A stretch of DNA of 64,000 nt, taken from Zeus faber (taxonomy: Eukaryota; Chordata; Actinopteri; Zeiformes; Zeidae). The translations under genes and the position numbers were made by a program. This document shows, piece by piece, positions 1 through 11,039 of this stretch (positions are counted from its first letter, which is position 1; the number at the start of each line of letters is the position of its first letter). The DNA lies in contig OY482848.1 in assembly GCA_960531495.1 (NCBI GenBank), positions 30,757,177-30,821,176 on the forward strand, read 5' to 3'. The notes under the pieces are model-generated. The model did no database searches. It saw nothing but the letters and a program-made list of their open reading frames with translations, and was not told the origin of the DNA.

Positions 1-199
1 TCTGCTAATTCCAGTGGACCAGCTTTTTACCCTATCACAGATGATCGAGGGAGCATATGAGTTTGCCCAACCTGTCCAAATGTGTTTTGTGGCTCTAGAG
101 AAGGATATGATCAAGTTCCCCGAGGTCATTTGTGGGAGGAGCTGAGGGAGTATGGGGTGCCAGGGCTGCTTCTGCCAGCCATTAGGTCCTTATACAGGG
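1..199 (+). pseudogene. Rex3-like (RTE-clade) LINE reverse transcriptase fragment, 5' piece
   Basis: The plus strand encodes reverse-transcriptase palm motifs typical of fish Rex3-type LINEs. VDQLFTL and EFAQPVQMCFVALE come first. After one frame change near base 100, the conserved run DQVPRGHLWEELREYGV follows, then LLLPAIRSLY. The two parts lie in different frames, so the copy is dead. The piece runs off the left edge of the window and stops near base 199, where an unrelated repeat and a hAT element begin. The LINE resumes at about 1031, so this is one insertion split by a later one. The clade is judged from the motifs and from the GATG-type tail of the downstream piece. Confidence 0.75.
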
Positions 200-365
200 C
201 TTAATTTGTGCCGGATACTGCAGGGACATGTTCCAGGACCTCCCAGATTGGGACCGGCACCTATTGTATTTGATTGGATCCAGCACCTCCGCTGGAGCTG
301 CGAGCTCCACGTTTTCCGTTTCTCCAGACAAAACAAATAGAAATGGTGTGTAGATTATTATTTTT
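199..365. repeat. Dispersed repeat segment, also found inverted at 28,937-29,100
   Basis: This segment includes cctcccagattgggaccgg and ends in a T-rich run just before a hAT terminus. The same sequence occurs in reverse complement at about 28,937-29,100, again directly outside the same hAT-like terminus. It is therefore either an outer part of a larger hAT element or a repeat that travelled with it. No coding potential was seen. Confidence 0.6.
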
Positions 366-1030
366 TAGGGCTGTTCCCGAGTCAGAATTTTGTCAATCTA
401 ATCGGATTTGCACCTTTTTCCCTCTCCAATGGTACAGATGATGCACATGCTAGCGATGCACGTGCTAGCGATGCGAGAGCCAACGACGGGGTGCCCATGA
501 TCGGCGCATGAAAACATTGTGTTTTTATATTAGATGTAGGTTTTTTTATTTTACGTTTCCTTATGGGTTAAAAATGAAACGTGGGTATGGAATGAAACAG
601 TGGGTAATGGGGACGCTTTCTCTCTGCCTCTCTCCCAAATCACCCCTTCTCCATGCGTTATGTGCAGAAAATAATCTTAACAAGTCTACAAATCCTGTCC
701 CATTCCACCATGTCCCATCCCCACACTGATTTTAGTTGTTTATTTGGAGGAACAGTGCACGACCGATCAGGCGCACAGAAAGCAGTGTTCGCGTCTGTGT
801 TAAGACACAGACAGTTCAAACATTTATACAAATATATTAATGATTGCCCTTAGTTATAATTCCTCATTGAAATGTTATCCCTGTGAACTTTCTATACTTC
901 TATATGTTTTATTGTAATGCACACTGACTGGGGAAAAAAACAAAAAACGTCTACCCATCTTGAAAAATCTCAGTCGACTGATGGGTTTCCGACTGATGAT
1001 TCCACTCATCGACTTTCGGGGGGCAGCCAT
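366..1030 (+). mobile_element. Short non-autonomous hAT-type element (copy 1)
   Basis: The element is about 665 bp. It begins TAGGGCTGTTCCC and ends GGGGGGCAGCCATA, so the ends form a short imperfect inverted repeat of the hAT type. The 8 bp on either side match at only about five positions, so the target duplication is eroded. No transposase is encoded. Related copies lie at 28,640-28,936 (rearranged) and 58,745-59,169. Shared landmarks are a GTTTATTTGGAGGAAC run and a terminal ATCGACTTTC run. It sits inside the Rex3-like LINE and is therefore younger than that LINE. Confidence 0.6.
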
Positions 1031-1597
1031 ATTATGTTCAGGTTCAAGGTTTTGATGGACAGGATATCAAGGTGTAGCCGTGGTCTGGAGAGTGTCCAGG
1101 TTGGTGACTGTTGTGTGGGGATGGTGTCGTTTCGGAGTCTTATTCACGAATGACAGTAAAAGGGATCGGGTTAGGTGCAGCAGCTGCAGTCATGTGGGCA
1201 CTGAACCGCACCGTGGTGGTGAACAGGTCAGTCTTCTTCCCCACCGTCATCTATGCTCATGAGCTATGGTTAGTGACCGAAAGAATGAGATTGCGGATAG
1301 AAGAGGCTGAAATGGGGTTTCTCCGTATGGTGGCGGGGCTCACTGTACGTGATAGGGTGAGGGGCTCCATGTTCTGGGAGGACCAGCGGCTGCTCCTCCC
1401 CATGAAGAGGAGACCCAGGGGCAGACTGAGAACACACTGGAGAGATTATATCTCTTGGCTGGCCTGGGAACGCCGAGGGATCCCCCAGGAATGGCTACAG
1501 GAAGTTTCTGGTGAAAGGGACATCTGGGCTGCTCTGTTGGCCCTGTTGCCACTGTGTCCCTGACCAGCATAAGCACGTTAGAAATGGATGGATGGTT
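1031..1597 (+). pseudogene. Rex3-like LINE, 3' piece with short tail
   Basis: This is the continuation of the LINE at bases 1-199. It shows RT-domain text MDRISRCSRGLE near 1058-1093, then the C-terminal region: ALNRTVVV, AHELWLVTERMR, EEAEMGFLRMVAGL, and the family-typical RGRLRTHWRDYISWLAWER followed by a stop at about 1561. The coding part ends in LLPLCP. A very short 3' region then runs into an atggatggatgg tail, the GATG-type repeat ending described for Rex3. Compared with whole copies, the catalytic FADD block and part of the following text are missing, so the copy carries internal deletions and is inactive. Confidence 0.78.
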
Positions 1598-2077
1598 TGA
1601 CGATGCTTGTGGAATCCACCTTACGCCGCGGATAAGTCATTATCGCCTGGCTCCGTCTCGGCATCACATTCTGCGAGTCTAATCTTTCACCTCTGGAAAG
1701 TTCTCAGACAAAATCCTCCTTCTTTCCAAAGAAAAATCCCTAGTCTTCTGGGAAGGCAGGAAAAGAATATAGAACCTCGGCTTTTAACCCCTCCCCAGCA
1801 CTTGGCGGCTTTCACTTTAGCCGACTTTTTTTCTCTGCTGTTAGATAAGTGCCGCACAGGTCCGTCTTATCATTACCTCTGAACAGCCTTGTTGAAATCT
1901 ATGCCTTTACTCCCGGCGTCTAGAGGGGGAAGCGGATATGGGAAGAGAAAAAAATAAAAAAATTGGTTTGGACTTGAGGACAAAAACCACCAGCTGTCTG
2001 GTCTCTTCTAATTTCACATAGGGGGGAAACCTCACCCGCCGTCTGTTTGTTGCTAACATGGGGGATGATTATATTCC
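1598..2077. other. No gene recognised
   Basis: Mixed-composition sequence between the LINE tail and a microsatellite. Short open frames exist, but none resembles a known protein. Confidence 0.5.

Positions 2078-2132
<55 letters not shown>
2078..2132. repeat. (CTAT)n microsatellite
   Basis: About 13 perfect tetranucleotide units, followed by degenerate gatc/tatc units to about 2175. Confidence 0.97.
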
Positions 2133-2133
<1 letters not shown>

Positions 2134-3065
2134 TGATCAATCGATCTATCGATTTATAGATCTATCGACCTATCTAAAAGAGGCCGGTGACTTTCAGCTG
2201 CAGCCTCAGTCAACACTGGTCCAGCAAACACTGACCCACATAGCCACACACCAATGTATTTTGTCATTATGAAGACAGATAGAGGTAGCAATAGAGGACA
2301 GCGTTTGACTTTGATGAAAATGAAACCTCGGGAAGAGGAGAAGCAGCGGGGTTGGGGAGATGGAGGGTGTGCGTGATTGAGGCCGCATCCCGAAGAACCT
2401 AGAAGTTAATCCCTGCTGCCGCCACTCTTCCCTCGGGATGATTTAGCTTCGGACGCCATTTTACGTGCTGTCCCAATCTATTAGGAGACGAGGGGACTGG
2501 CTCAAACCGGCTGCCCCAGCAACTTTCCATGGAGGTCACCTCCTGCATTTCCCTCCTTGGAAGGGTTTTGGATATTTTTCTGTAATAACACTCCTCTAGA
2601 AGCACTCAAAGTTTGAATCATACGCCTGAGTTTTTGTTGGTTTTACTACTGTGAATGTGTATTTCATACACATTCATGTTCCATTTAGGATGAGTTTTGA
2701 TGGGTTGTCATCCTTTTTTTCCCCCCATTGTTATTAATCCTATAATTGTATTTAAGTCCATAAGAAGGAACTTCATATGACATGCTAGCTCTGGGCTTTT
2801 TTTTATGTTTGAAAATGTATTATTTCATATTTCAATATGTAAGTAATCGTTTGGCCTTATTTAAAGTCAGTACTTTCACCTTTGCATTTCACGAGACAAT
2901 GTCAGAGGAGCACATCTCCGTTGCCTGTGAAAATATACTCTGCACAGCATAAGGAGGACAGAACAACACCTCCATTCGAGCATAGAGGCGCCCAGTCATG
3001 TGTTTTACTGTTTATATTAAGTAGAACACAATCAGGAGATTAATGACAATGCTGTAGCCATGGAG
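2133..3065. other. No gene recognised; contains a short perfect hairpin
   Basis: Anonymous sequence. The one structural feature is an inverted repeat at 2652-2676 with 11-bp arms (tgaatgtgtat / atacacattca) around a 3-base loop. Nothing suggests an exon. Confidence 0.5.
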
Positions 3066-3375
3066 AAGGAGTGGACAAAATTATTGAAACACCAAAATAT
3101 ATATGGCTATGTTGGTGTTATATGCAACCTTTGCCTTCAGAACATCTGCGATGTTCTCAAACAGCCCTGAACTGTACGTCATAGTGTATTGCACCATTCT
3201 TCCAGAAGAAAAGCCTTGAGTTCTTTAGGGGAGGAAGAGGAAATCTGGCCAGGTGGAGATGAGGTGGAAATCGCCCATAAAGGTTTGATGATCAGATCAG
3301 GTGACTGTGGAGGCGATGGTGGGCGGTTGACTGCATCCTGGTGGTCATGAAATTTCATGTATTTCATCTATTTCA

Positions 3376-3975
3376 GTGCAGTTTGTGAGAATAGTTGTTT
3401 GAAAGTATTGTGTATGCCCTATTCACCACAGCTTCAGAGCTATGGAGTTGGAGCCACTGCCAAAGCAACTACGGAGGCATCGGCTCTCCATAGTAAAAAC
3501 TAACACAAAGGGTTTGTAGTCTGTTCTGTTCTAACACTAAGGTCTAATATCATCAACGATAAGGTACAGATCCACTTTGCCTCTCTCTTGTGATCAGTGG
3601 TAGACTTGCTTCAAGACATGTCAATGAAATTATTTTTTGGTTGTTGGTTGGTCTTCTAATGCAACGGGGCAGGCCGGCAGGGTCATTATGGGTAGTTTGC
3701 GGCCGCACGGGTGTGGGACTGTGTGCAACTATTCGTGCCCTATGCAAATAATAAATTATGTACAACAAAGTCATTGACATCTTTGTCCAGAAGGATAGGC
3801 ACATGGACTTTATCTACAAGTAAAGTGAGGGCATTGTTGTGCGTGCGTTATACTCCTGGTGCAGCGTCACTAGTCCTATAAATAATGACACACTCGTATG
3901 TATAGTGTCAAATTGTAAAGTTCACTGTGTGCCCAGCCGAAGCTCTCCCCGCACTGAACTGTCCTGGAATATAGG
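3376..3975. other. Anonymous DNA inserted in the Tc1-like element
   Basis: Part of the insert that splits the transposase. It contains an ATGCAAAT octamer near 3740, but nothing supports a promoter and no coding match was seen. Confidence 0.4.
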
Positions 3976-4180
3976 TGTGGCAGACGAGGGGGCATGGTTA
4001 AGCCACAGTCGGCAGGTGATAACACTTGCTTCGTCCCGCGTCGGCGGGTCGGTCTAATCAATAACATTGATGCTGATTGGCCCGAGCAGGCTGGGAGAGT
4101 TTTCATATGTGTTTGTTTGTCTTGCAGTGAAGGAGATTGCATGGTGCAGACCCTTGTGAGACGGACCCTGATGCTCACTA
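3976..4180 (+). mobile_element. LTR-like fragment related to those at 12,131 and 21,637
   Basis: It begins TGTGGCAGACGAGGGGGC, the same opening as the copy at 21,637 and similar to the solo LTR at 12,131. It shares a later tgtttgtttgtcttgcag block with the 21,637 copy. The miniature LTR element at 4181 interrupts it, and a T-rich stretch with AATAAAAA at about 5290-5370 may be its remaining end. It is an old fragment with no coding content. Confidence 0.5.
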
Positions 4181-4185
4181 AATAT

Positions 4186-4473
4186 TGTGGCAGTTTCGCC
4201 TACCACATTACATCCAAGTGGCGTGTTCAGGGACACAGTAGACGGGGTAGATAACATGCAGGTATATTGTGGAGAGGGGGCTTGATAGAGCAAGCCCTAG
4301 AGCAGATGGACACAGGTCATGACAGGGCTCCTCTCTTGAGTGAGTGTGGGGATGAGGGTTTTACCTTCTGCTCATTAGACCAACAGGTAGGCAGTCACTC
4401 TGATCCTGGATCCACCAATTATCTATATCCAGGTCAAGTGTGGCTGTTCAAACGACACCATCCCCACACCACA
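4186..4473 (-). repeat. 3' LTR of the miniature LTR element
   Basis: Direct-repeat partner of 4992-5289. Shared blocks include gggctcctctcttgagtgag and a tccccacaccaca end. It is directly preceded by the aatat target duplication. Confidence 0.82.
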
Positions 4474-4991
4474 TACCCTTGACACCAAACTGAGGCTAGG
4501 GAGAATACCTAATACATAAGGACAGACTCTGATGCAGGGTTCCCATACCTTAAACCAACAAATGTCCAAAATAATTAACTGGTCCCCTTCCAGTGGACCT
4601 GGTTCCCTGGAACATCATGGTCGACCGGCTTCCTTCCCCCAGGGCGATGACAGACTGCCCCCTTCTCCCTTCCTGAGCATGGGGCCTCAGGCTACTGTGC
4701 TGGCTGGTGAAGGCGTGGCCCGACATGGCTGTTACGGGGAGTGCTTGGAAGGGTGGCCTGGCTGCTGGTCTGCTGGATGGTCCCGGCGGTGGCTGCTGGG
4801 CAGAAGAGCTAGCTGCAGGCGGTTACCCGTGGTGGTTGCTGCGGCTGCTTCTTCCCCGGTCCTCCACATGACACCCTGGGTGCTGCTGCTGCCAGGCGGG
4901 AGAGGGTTGATGCTGGGGCCGCCCGTTGACCCGCTGGTGGCTACAGGGCATCTGCCCCTCTGTGTCCAGAGAGTCCCTATTCAGGTGCCAG
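4474..4991. other. Internal region of the miniature LTR element
   Basis: GC-rich and non-coding as far as can be judged. A plus-strand open frame of 180 codons starting at 4532 crosses into the LTR and resembles nothing known, so it is not called as a gene. Confidence 0.55.
4973..4990 (-). promoter_or_regulatory. Primer-binding-site-like sequence, tRNA-Lys type
   Basis: On the minus strand it reads TGGCACCTGAATAGGGAC, one base inside the 5' LTR. The classical Lys primer site is TGGCGCCCGAACAGGGAC, and the differences are three transitions. The position and sequence together set the orientation of the element. Confidence 0.7.
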
Positions 4992-5289
4992 TGTGGCAGT
5001 TTCACCTACCATGCGCCATCCAAGTGGCGTTTCCGGGATCTCCGGCACAGAGACACAAAAGATGGAGTTGTTGACAACAGTTTATTGTGGAAAGGGGGCT
5101 TGATAGAACAAGCCCTGGCGCAGAGGGACACAGATCATGACAGGGCTCCTCTCTTGAGTGAGTGTGGGGATGGGAGGTTTTCCTGCTGCTCGTTAGACCA
5201 GCAGGTATGCAGCCACAGATCTTGGATCCACCAATTACATAGATCCAGGTCAGGTGTGGCTGCTCAAACCACACTATCCCCACACCACA
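4992..5289 (-). repeat. 5' LTR of the miniature LTR element
   Basis: Direct-repeat partner of 4186-4473. On the minus strand it carries AATAAA near 5080, a plausible polyadenylation signal that agrees with the assigned orientation. It is followed directly by the aatat target duplication. Confidence 0.82.
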
Positions 5290-6233
5290 AATATAATTCT
5301 GTTTTATGTTCTTGTTTTGGCCAGTGAGTCTTTTTATTGACTGTAATAATAAAAACCCTGCCGAGTCGGCACCTCACTGCCCAGAAGTCTCCGTCTCCCT
5401 CGGAGAACCCGTATCTGTGGGTATCTGAGTCCCCCACAATGGGAACATGATGAGGGACAGTGTTTCCACCATAGAGTGCACCTGGTCTTGTAAAATGGCG
5501 TTCATGACCTTGACCATTATAGAACCATGGAGAGTGATTATTGGACCCAATGACTTCCACAAGATGGCTCCCCATACCATTACAGATAGGCATTAGACAG
5601 TCCTCAGGAGGAAACAGACATTGCAGGTTGAAGGCGTTATTTTTCTTTCTCCAAACATAAAATATGGTGAAAGATGACTCATCAGACCATATTACTTTTT
5701 TCCACGCCTCAGGTGGGTCCAGATTTAGATTTTCTCCTTATTCCAGGTTATGTGTCTTTCTATGCTGGCCTTGAATACAAGCAGTTTCCAAACGGTGGCC
5801 CTGCCATGAATTCCAGCTTTGTAAAGCTCACGATACGTAGCTTTATTTTAAGGATTGGTCACAGAAGTGCTGATTCAATTCTGCTGTAGTCTCTGAGGCT
5901 GTACATTTCGCATTTGGCACTTTTGCAGCATCCACCATTCTCGTTTCCTGTCTGCCTTTGGGATGCTTCTGGATCCATCAAAGTTCATTCCTGTCGGTGA
6001 GCCTCAACTTGTGCCAATTCAGCCTCTTTGTCAATGCAGTTTGACCCAGTTTGCTTATGCTGTCATGATCTTTTTAATGTCAATGTGATCTATTTAATGT
6101 GACCGTTCGCACATTGAAAAACCTCCAGTGGATGTTTTGACACCGACTATCCTTCTTCATTGGAATTCCGTTAGTTACTTTGAAAACGTATTTTTATGCA
6201 CTGTTTCCATTAATGTGCCCACTGCCCTGTCAC

Positions 6234-6787
6234 ATGTGGTTGATTGCAGGGTAGACACTGGTGGGGAATACGATTGGTTGTTGTTCTAATGACACTGAGG
6301 AAACTCAGCTGTCCCAATTGCAGGCTATTAATTTCCTACAGCCAGAAAGTTTCCTCGAGGGAGCAGTGAGCGAGGGGTGACGGTATCAATAGCAGCAGCA
6401 ATAACTAAAGCACCTTGAGAAATACTTTAGAGTTCCTAGAGGGAGGGAATGCCAATGTTGCCAATGATGTCAAATGCTGACGTCATTGTTGGGCTTCCAA
6501 AAAGCAGTAGATGTGGTCCTCACAATACCCGTGCCTCACCTTAATACATACATAGTCTACTATGTATTTTCCATTTGGATCATTAAAAAAAAAAAAAAAG
6601 TAATTAAATTAAATTAATTAAACATAATATTTCTCCTTTCAGTGTCACATTAACGGAGAAAAGCCGATAAACGTTGTGTCTATTTCATTGCTAGTGCAGT
6701 ATTTTTCATACGAAGGTCACTGGAAGTCAGCTTTTTGCAGTATCTTTCATTCTCTTTATTTTTAGTCCCATGATTCTCATTTCCGCT

Positions 6788-6790
<3 letters not shown>
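6234..6790. other. No gene recognised
   Basis: Anonymous sequence with a 16-base A run near 6584 and AT-rich flanks. Confidence 0.5.
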
Positions 6791-6839
<49 letters not shown>

Positions 6840-6899
6840 ATCTCTCTTTCTCTCCCTCTCTCTCTCTCTCTCTTGCTCTCTTCTCTCTCTCTCTCTCTC
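6791..6899. repeat. (CT)n microsatellite, interrupted
   Basis: Long pyrimidine dinucleotide tract with a few interruptions. Confidence 0.95.
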
Positions 6900-6991
6900 C
6901 ACTGTCTGGTCGTGACTTTGTGGGATAGATGGTATAATGCATTATTTATGGGATCTGGACATGTGCCCCTTGCACAATCTGTCAAAACCTT

Positions 6992-7063
6992 ACACACACA
7001 CACACACTGTAACACACACATGCATGCGCACATGCACACACACACACACACACACACGCACAC
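6992..7063. repeat. (AC)n microsatellite, interrupted
   Basis: Two CA runs separated by a short tgtaac/tgcatg interruption. Confidence 0.95.
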
Positions 7064-7225
7064 CCTTTGTGCTCAAAGTGGCGCTCAAGGTCAGTTTGAT
7101 GAATTGAATTTGATTTGCTGGGGGGAACCAAGGAAAGGGGAAATGTGTGTGCGCGTGTGTCTACAACCCAGGGGCTTTGCCCCCCAGTTCTATTTTCTGT
7201 CCCCCCCAGTTAAAGTGTTACGTAC

Positions 7226-7275
7226 CCTAGAGGTTCCCAACCACTGGGCTGCGCAACGGCCGTGAGAAGGCGTGC
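7226..7275 (+). mobile_element. hAT-like terminus fragment
   Basis: The run gaggttcccaaccactgggc resembles the outer end of common fish and mammalian hAT elements. The other end could not be placed and no transposase is seen nearby. Confidence 0.35.
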
Positions 7276-9540
7276 AGAAATTTTTGCAGAAGCGATCTTA
7301 TGACGGTATATCAATGCCAAAATTCGCAAGCGCAAATGAGATCCACACGTGTGGATGTAGAGGAGCCATGCACGCACACTCAAACAGGCGCACACGCACA
7401 TTATTTTTGCAAATGCTTTCACAGCACTTGTGCCCAGAATATCTCTGCTCATGTGAGCAATAATGTAGCCTTTGAGGAGAATATGATGGCATATCAGTGC
7501 CGTCAGCCTTGCAGCTCCGCAATGCGATCAGAGCGATTTTTTTCTCCAAAGAAATTTTAAAAAAAGCCAGTGTGTTTTTATTGGAGATCTATCACTCCGT
7601 TTCCTAATTGAAGAACCCTGCACAGGATTAGTGTGGGAGGGCATCGCATTGGGCAGGGCTGGCAGAAAAGTGATCAGTGAAAGCGATTTGCTACTTGTCC
7701 CCATTCACCTTTTCTCCAAAAAAAACAAATCAGTTTTTTTTATTTTAAATGTATTTAATTCCTAATTGAATGAAACAAAATATGTGTTGTGCTTTTTGCG
7801 TGCCACGTCACGCATGGCAACCCCTCTACAAAAGATTTGCCCCCTCATGATTTTTAACTGCCCCCTCAGTCACTTCATCCTGGTACAATCAGACTTACAG
7901 AGGACTATGATGAACGATGAATGAGAGTTCATTATTTTCCGATTTTGAATTGAAGATTGACTTGCTCGCCAGAGTGACTCCCGGCTCCCGAGCCATTTAA
8001 AAGAGTTCTTTGCTTCCAACGAATTATTCGTGAGTCTTGCATCGCTATAAGTAAGTCACAATAATAAGCCCAGTTCTACATGTTTCCGACGTTTTGGGTT
8101 AGCGGGATAGTGGCGTAGGATTATGTCTTTGGCAGAAAAAAGTTTGCCGTGTTAAGTCAAGTCATCAATATGGCCAGATAACAGCTCCGACTTCTGTCAT
8201 ACTACAGTAACTGGACATCAAACTAAAAAGGTCTTCAAGGAGTAGAGTGGAGAAGGGATGAGGCTGAGTCAGCTCCCAGCAACTCTCACGGCGGAATAAA
8301 TCAATGCAACAGTATACTGCCATGGCCCTCTCACTAATGACACCCCCCCACCACCCCCCGCACACACACACACACACTCTGCACTGTCTGAATGCCCTTG
8401 TTTCCTTTTTCCTTGACATGATGAGAGGGCTTGTTAGGTTAAACAACCTCAGTCCCTCAAGATGGCGTTGAAAAAGTCAATCAGGGTTGGTGGGGGTCCA
8501 GTTCAAATTCCCGAGGGGTCGTCTGCCGGTATTAATCAGACGTTCTACTTATATCTGAAGAGAGAATACACAGCGCTGGGTCACATGAAAGCAGGTGTCG
8601 GGTCCAGTCACGGCTGAGTAAAAAAATCTCTCGTACGGAAAAGTGTAGTGTTTGGTTTCTGTGGCTTTAAAGGTGGTAAAAACAATATATATTTTTTTTC
8701 AGTGCCAAGCGAGGGTTGTGTTGCATTGTCTTCAGCAGTGCCGTGAATTTACTGGTAATAAAATCTTGAAATAGCAGTTGTTAATTAGAAACTTCAGTAT
8801 GCAGCATGAAATGGTGAAAGTAAAACCGGCCTTGAGATAGAGCGTGATGCTTTGCCGAGCTCTTGCGACACACTTTTGTTTTTTTCATTACCTTTCATTA
8901 CCATTTTTGCCAACTGTTTGCATTCAGCAAGGATTCAGGGACGTTTCCTTAGGAAACACCATTTCAACCAGGTACTGTAGATTAAAAAGAGAGAAAGACG
9001 ATGATTGCTGTGTGATCTCGGCAAGGTTTTAAAATGAATTCCGTTTCAGGATTTGGGCTTTGAAGTGAAATTACATGAGTGATTCACTAATGCCAATTCG
9101 ACAACTTTCAATTCGAAAGGCGTTTAAGGTTTACATTAAGACGCATTGGTGGTCAAAACGTTTGTTCAAACTCTTTCTTACCTAGATGGATTGTGTTACA
9201 TTTATTTATCTGGTGATTATACAGGACAAGTAGCAAATTATTTATTTTCAGGTTAGGGTTTTTATTTTTTTATATTTTAGGTTGAACCAATTGGGGCTGG
9301 CACAGCAAGTCGTCATAATTATTTTTTAAATATTTTGTTGTGATTTTTTTGTATTTTTAATAGTTTACCATAAGTAGTAAAATATATATAGAATGTGATA
9401 TTCTTGCAAAAATTTTTTTTAACTAAAGTACTTTTGAACAAAAAAAATAAAATCGAATAAATTTAAATAATAAAAATAAAGTAATAAAAAAAATAAAGAA
9501 TTGTGTAATTGATGAAGAGGAGATGCAGTGTGGTTAGGTG
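7276..9540. other. No gene recognised
   Basis: Long anonymous stretch, AT-rich towards 9200-9500, with a short (CA)n near 8360. The open frames at 7272-7560 and 8165-8446 are short and contain simple repeats; none looks like a real exon. Confidence 0.5.
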
Positions 9541-9625
9541 TCGTTAGTCAAATCAAGTCACACTTTATTTATAGAGCGCATTTCATACCAGGGCAACACA
9601 ATGCGCTTTACAAAGAAATACAAAA
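9541..9625 (-). repeat. LINE 3'-tail-like remnant
   Basis: Contains caagtcacactttatttata followed by an agcgcattt / aatgcgctttaca pair. This resembles the widespread fish element tail that ends ...ataaataaag-tgacttga on the opposite strand. No coding part is preserved. Confidence 0.4.
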
Positions 9626-9671
9626 TAGAAAGAGAGAACGTAGTTGTCAGGCGGTCATTACAAAAGAATGC

Positions 9672-9890
9672 CCCTGAAACAACAGCAACAGCAAAAGCAA
9701 CAACAAAAACAACAATAAAAGGGATTCCAACCACAGTGGCAACAACAGCAACAGCAACAGCAACAGAAAACAACAACAGCAGCAACAACAGCCACAGAAA
9801 CCACAACAACGGCAGCAGCAACATCGACACCAGCAGCAACAACAGCAAAACGACATTAAAAACAACAGCAGCAACACACAAGCAACGACG
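9672..9890. repeat. CAA/CAG-rich trinucleotide tract
   Basis: Imperfect (CAA)n and (CAG)n units over about 220 bp. It keeps a Thr/Asn/Ser-rich frame open on the plus strand and a hydrophobic one on the minus strand. Both frames are products of base composition and are not called as genes. Confidence 0.9.
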
Positions 9891-9899
9891 TCACCGGAT

Positions 9900-11039
9900 C
9901 TGGAAGTGGTAGCTCTCACCCACAGGTGGGTTATTTATTTTTGTTTATTTGGTACCTGTCCCATTTTAATCTAAATATACAATTTGGACCAAAATACCAG
10001 GTTAAATGCTGCCCACCCCCCCAAAAGATGAACCTTAATTGTAAATAATGACCATCCCTTGGCTTTTACATAAAATCACAAACAATTGTATATGAAAAAG
10101 CTTGGTTTGTTATTACAACATTTAGCGTAAAATACCAGTTAGGGTTACGGTTCATTTGTGAATTTCCTCTTTCCCCAACTGATTTCCTCCCATAGTGCCT
10201 GCATACACTTTATGTGCACTTTGCATTTGTGTGTGGAAAGAAAGAAAGGATGCTGCTCCGAACAGGCTGCTCCGGGGAAGCTTTTATCTGTTGTGCCTTC
10301 AATTACACCAACTCTGAAACATCCATGAATACGTTCCTCCATCCGTTGTTTCCTACTCGGAGCACCTCACTAAATACACACACACACACACAGAGGTGAA
10401 TCACAGGTGAGGTAGCCCAATTATGCTTGTTGTTTATTATGATTTTTTATGTTAATTTATTCAGATTTTACTATTTCAATCAAACGCGTCCACCGAGTGA
10501 TAGTAACAGCCTAGTGAATATATTCTGTTTATTTAAACAAATAAATTAATCATTTTGTTTTAGAAAGCGAAGAGAATGTAGGGGAAGTTCAGAATGGGGG
10601 CACACGAGGAGGAAAAACAACAAATTTTGACTACTAAAATATTCAGGAACTGGGCGATCAAATATTTAACACAACCTGCTTTTCAGAGCGTTTCACGCAA
10701 ACACGAACAAAAAAAACATTGAATCATGCAGAAGAGATAAAAAATTACAATATTTTGCATTTAGATGGTTTGGAACCTTGGTAGAAAACAAGGGAGGAAA
10801 CGCTTTCTGGCCAATTAAACATTTCTATTATACCGGTATTTTAGGTTCTTATCACCATTATATATCCTATTGCTTCCATCACTAAAAGTATGGAATTTAT
10901 GGACAAATCAGTTTAATATTGAATATCTCAATACTTTTGACCTCAGTTTTGATTGGGGGATATTTTAGGGACAACTAAATGAATAACCAATAAATTAATA
11001 AATGGATGACAATATCCAGGCATCTTTATTCAATAATTA
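9900..11039. other. No gene recognised
   Basis: AT-rich anonymous sequence with a short CA run near 10,378. No family match was seen. Confidence 0.5.

Larger units (their letters stand above)
4181..5294 (-). mobile_element. Miniature LTR retroelement (TRIM-like), structurally complete, non-coding
   Basis: Two direct repeats of about 288 and 298 bp flank roughly 518 bp of internal DNA. The whole unit is bordered by the same 5 bases, aatat (4181-4185 and 5290-5294), a target duplication of the length LTR elements make. Each repeat starts TG and ends CA. A primer-binding-like site lies one base inside the right repeat when read on the minus strand, so the right repeat is the 5' LTR. No gag or pol could be recognised, so it would have depended on another element. 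The LTRs differ at very roughly 15% of sites plus a small length difference, so this is an old fossil. Confidence 0.8.
3066..6233 (-). mobile_element. Tc1/mariner-type DNA transposon, broken by nested insertions
   Basis: A Tc1-like element on the minus strand. The left end carries gtggacaaaattattgaaac. The right end, near 6203-6230, carries a diverged inverted version (gtttccattaatgtgccc). Minus-strand coding text at 5374-5660 includes FYVW, NAFNLQCLFPPEDC and MVWGAILWKSLGPIITL, the core of a Tc1 transposase. The carboxyl end, 3179-3375, includes PPQSPDL and KPLWAIS, matching the usual SPDLNPIE..LW block around the last catalytic acid. About 2 kb of foreign DNA (roughly 3376-5340) separates the two halves. 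Frame changes and the split make it inactive. Confidence 0.75.

Noticed and set aside
3735-3760. Octamer ATGCAAAT as a promoter element
   Set aside because: A single 8-mer is expected by chance in 64 kb, and no nearby transcription unit supports it.
4532-5074. 180-codon frame
   Set aside because: Lies in the internal region of the miniature LTR element, runs antisense to its orientation and into the LTR; resembles no protein.
9538-9912. 124-codon Thr/Asn-rich frame
   Set aside because: Generated by CAA/CAG triplet repeats; the opposite strand is equally open, as expected of low-complexity DNA.
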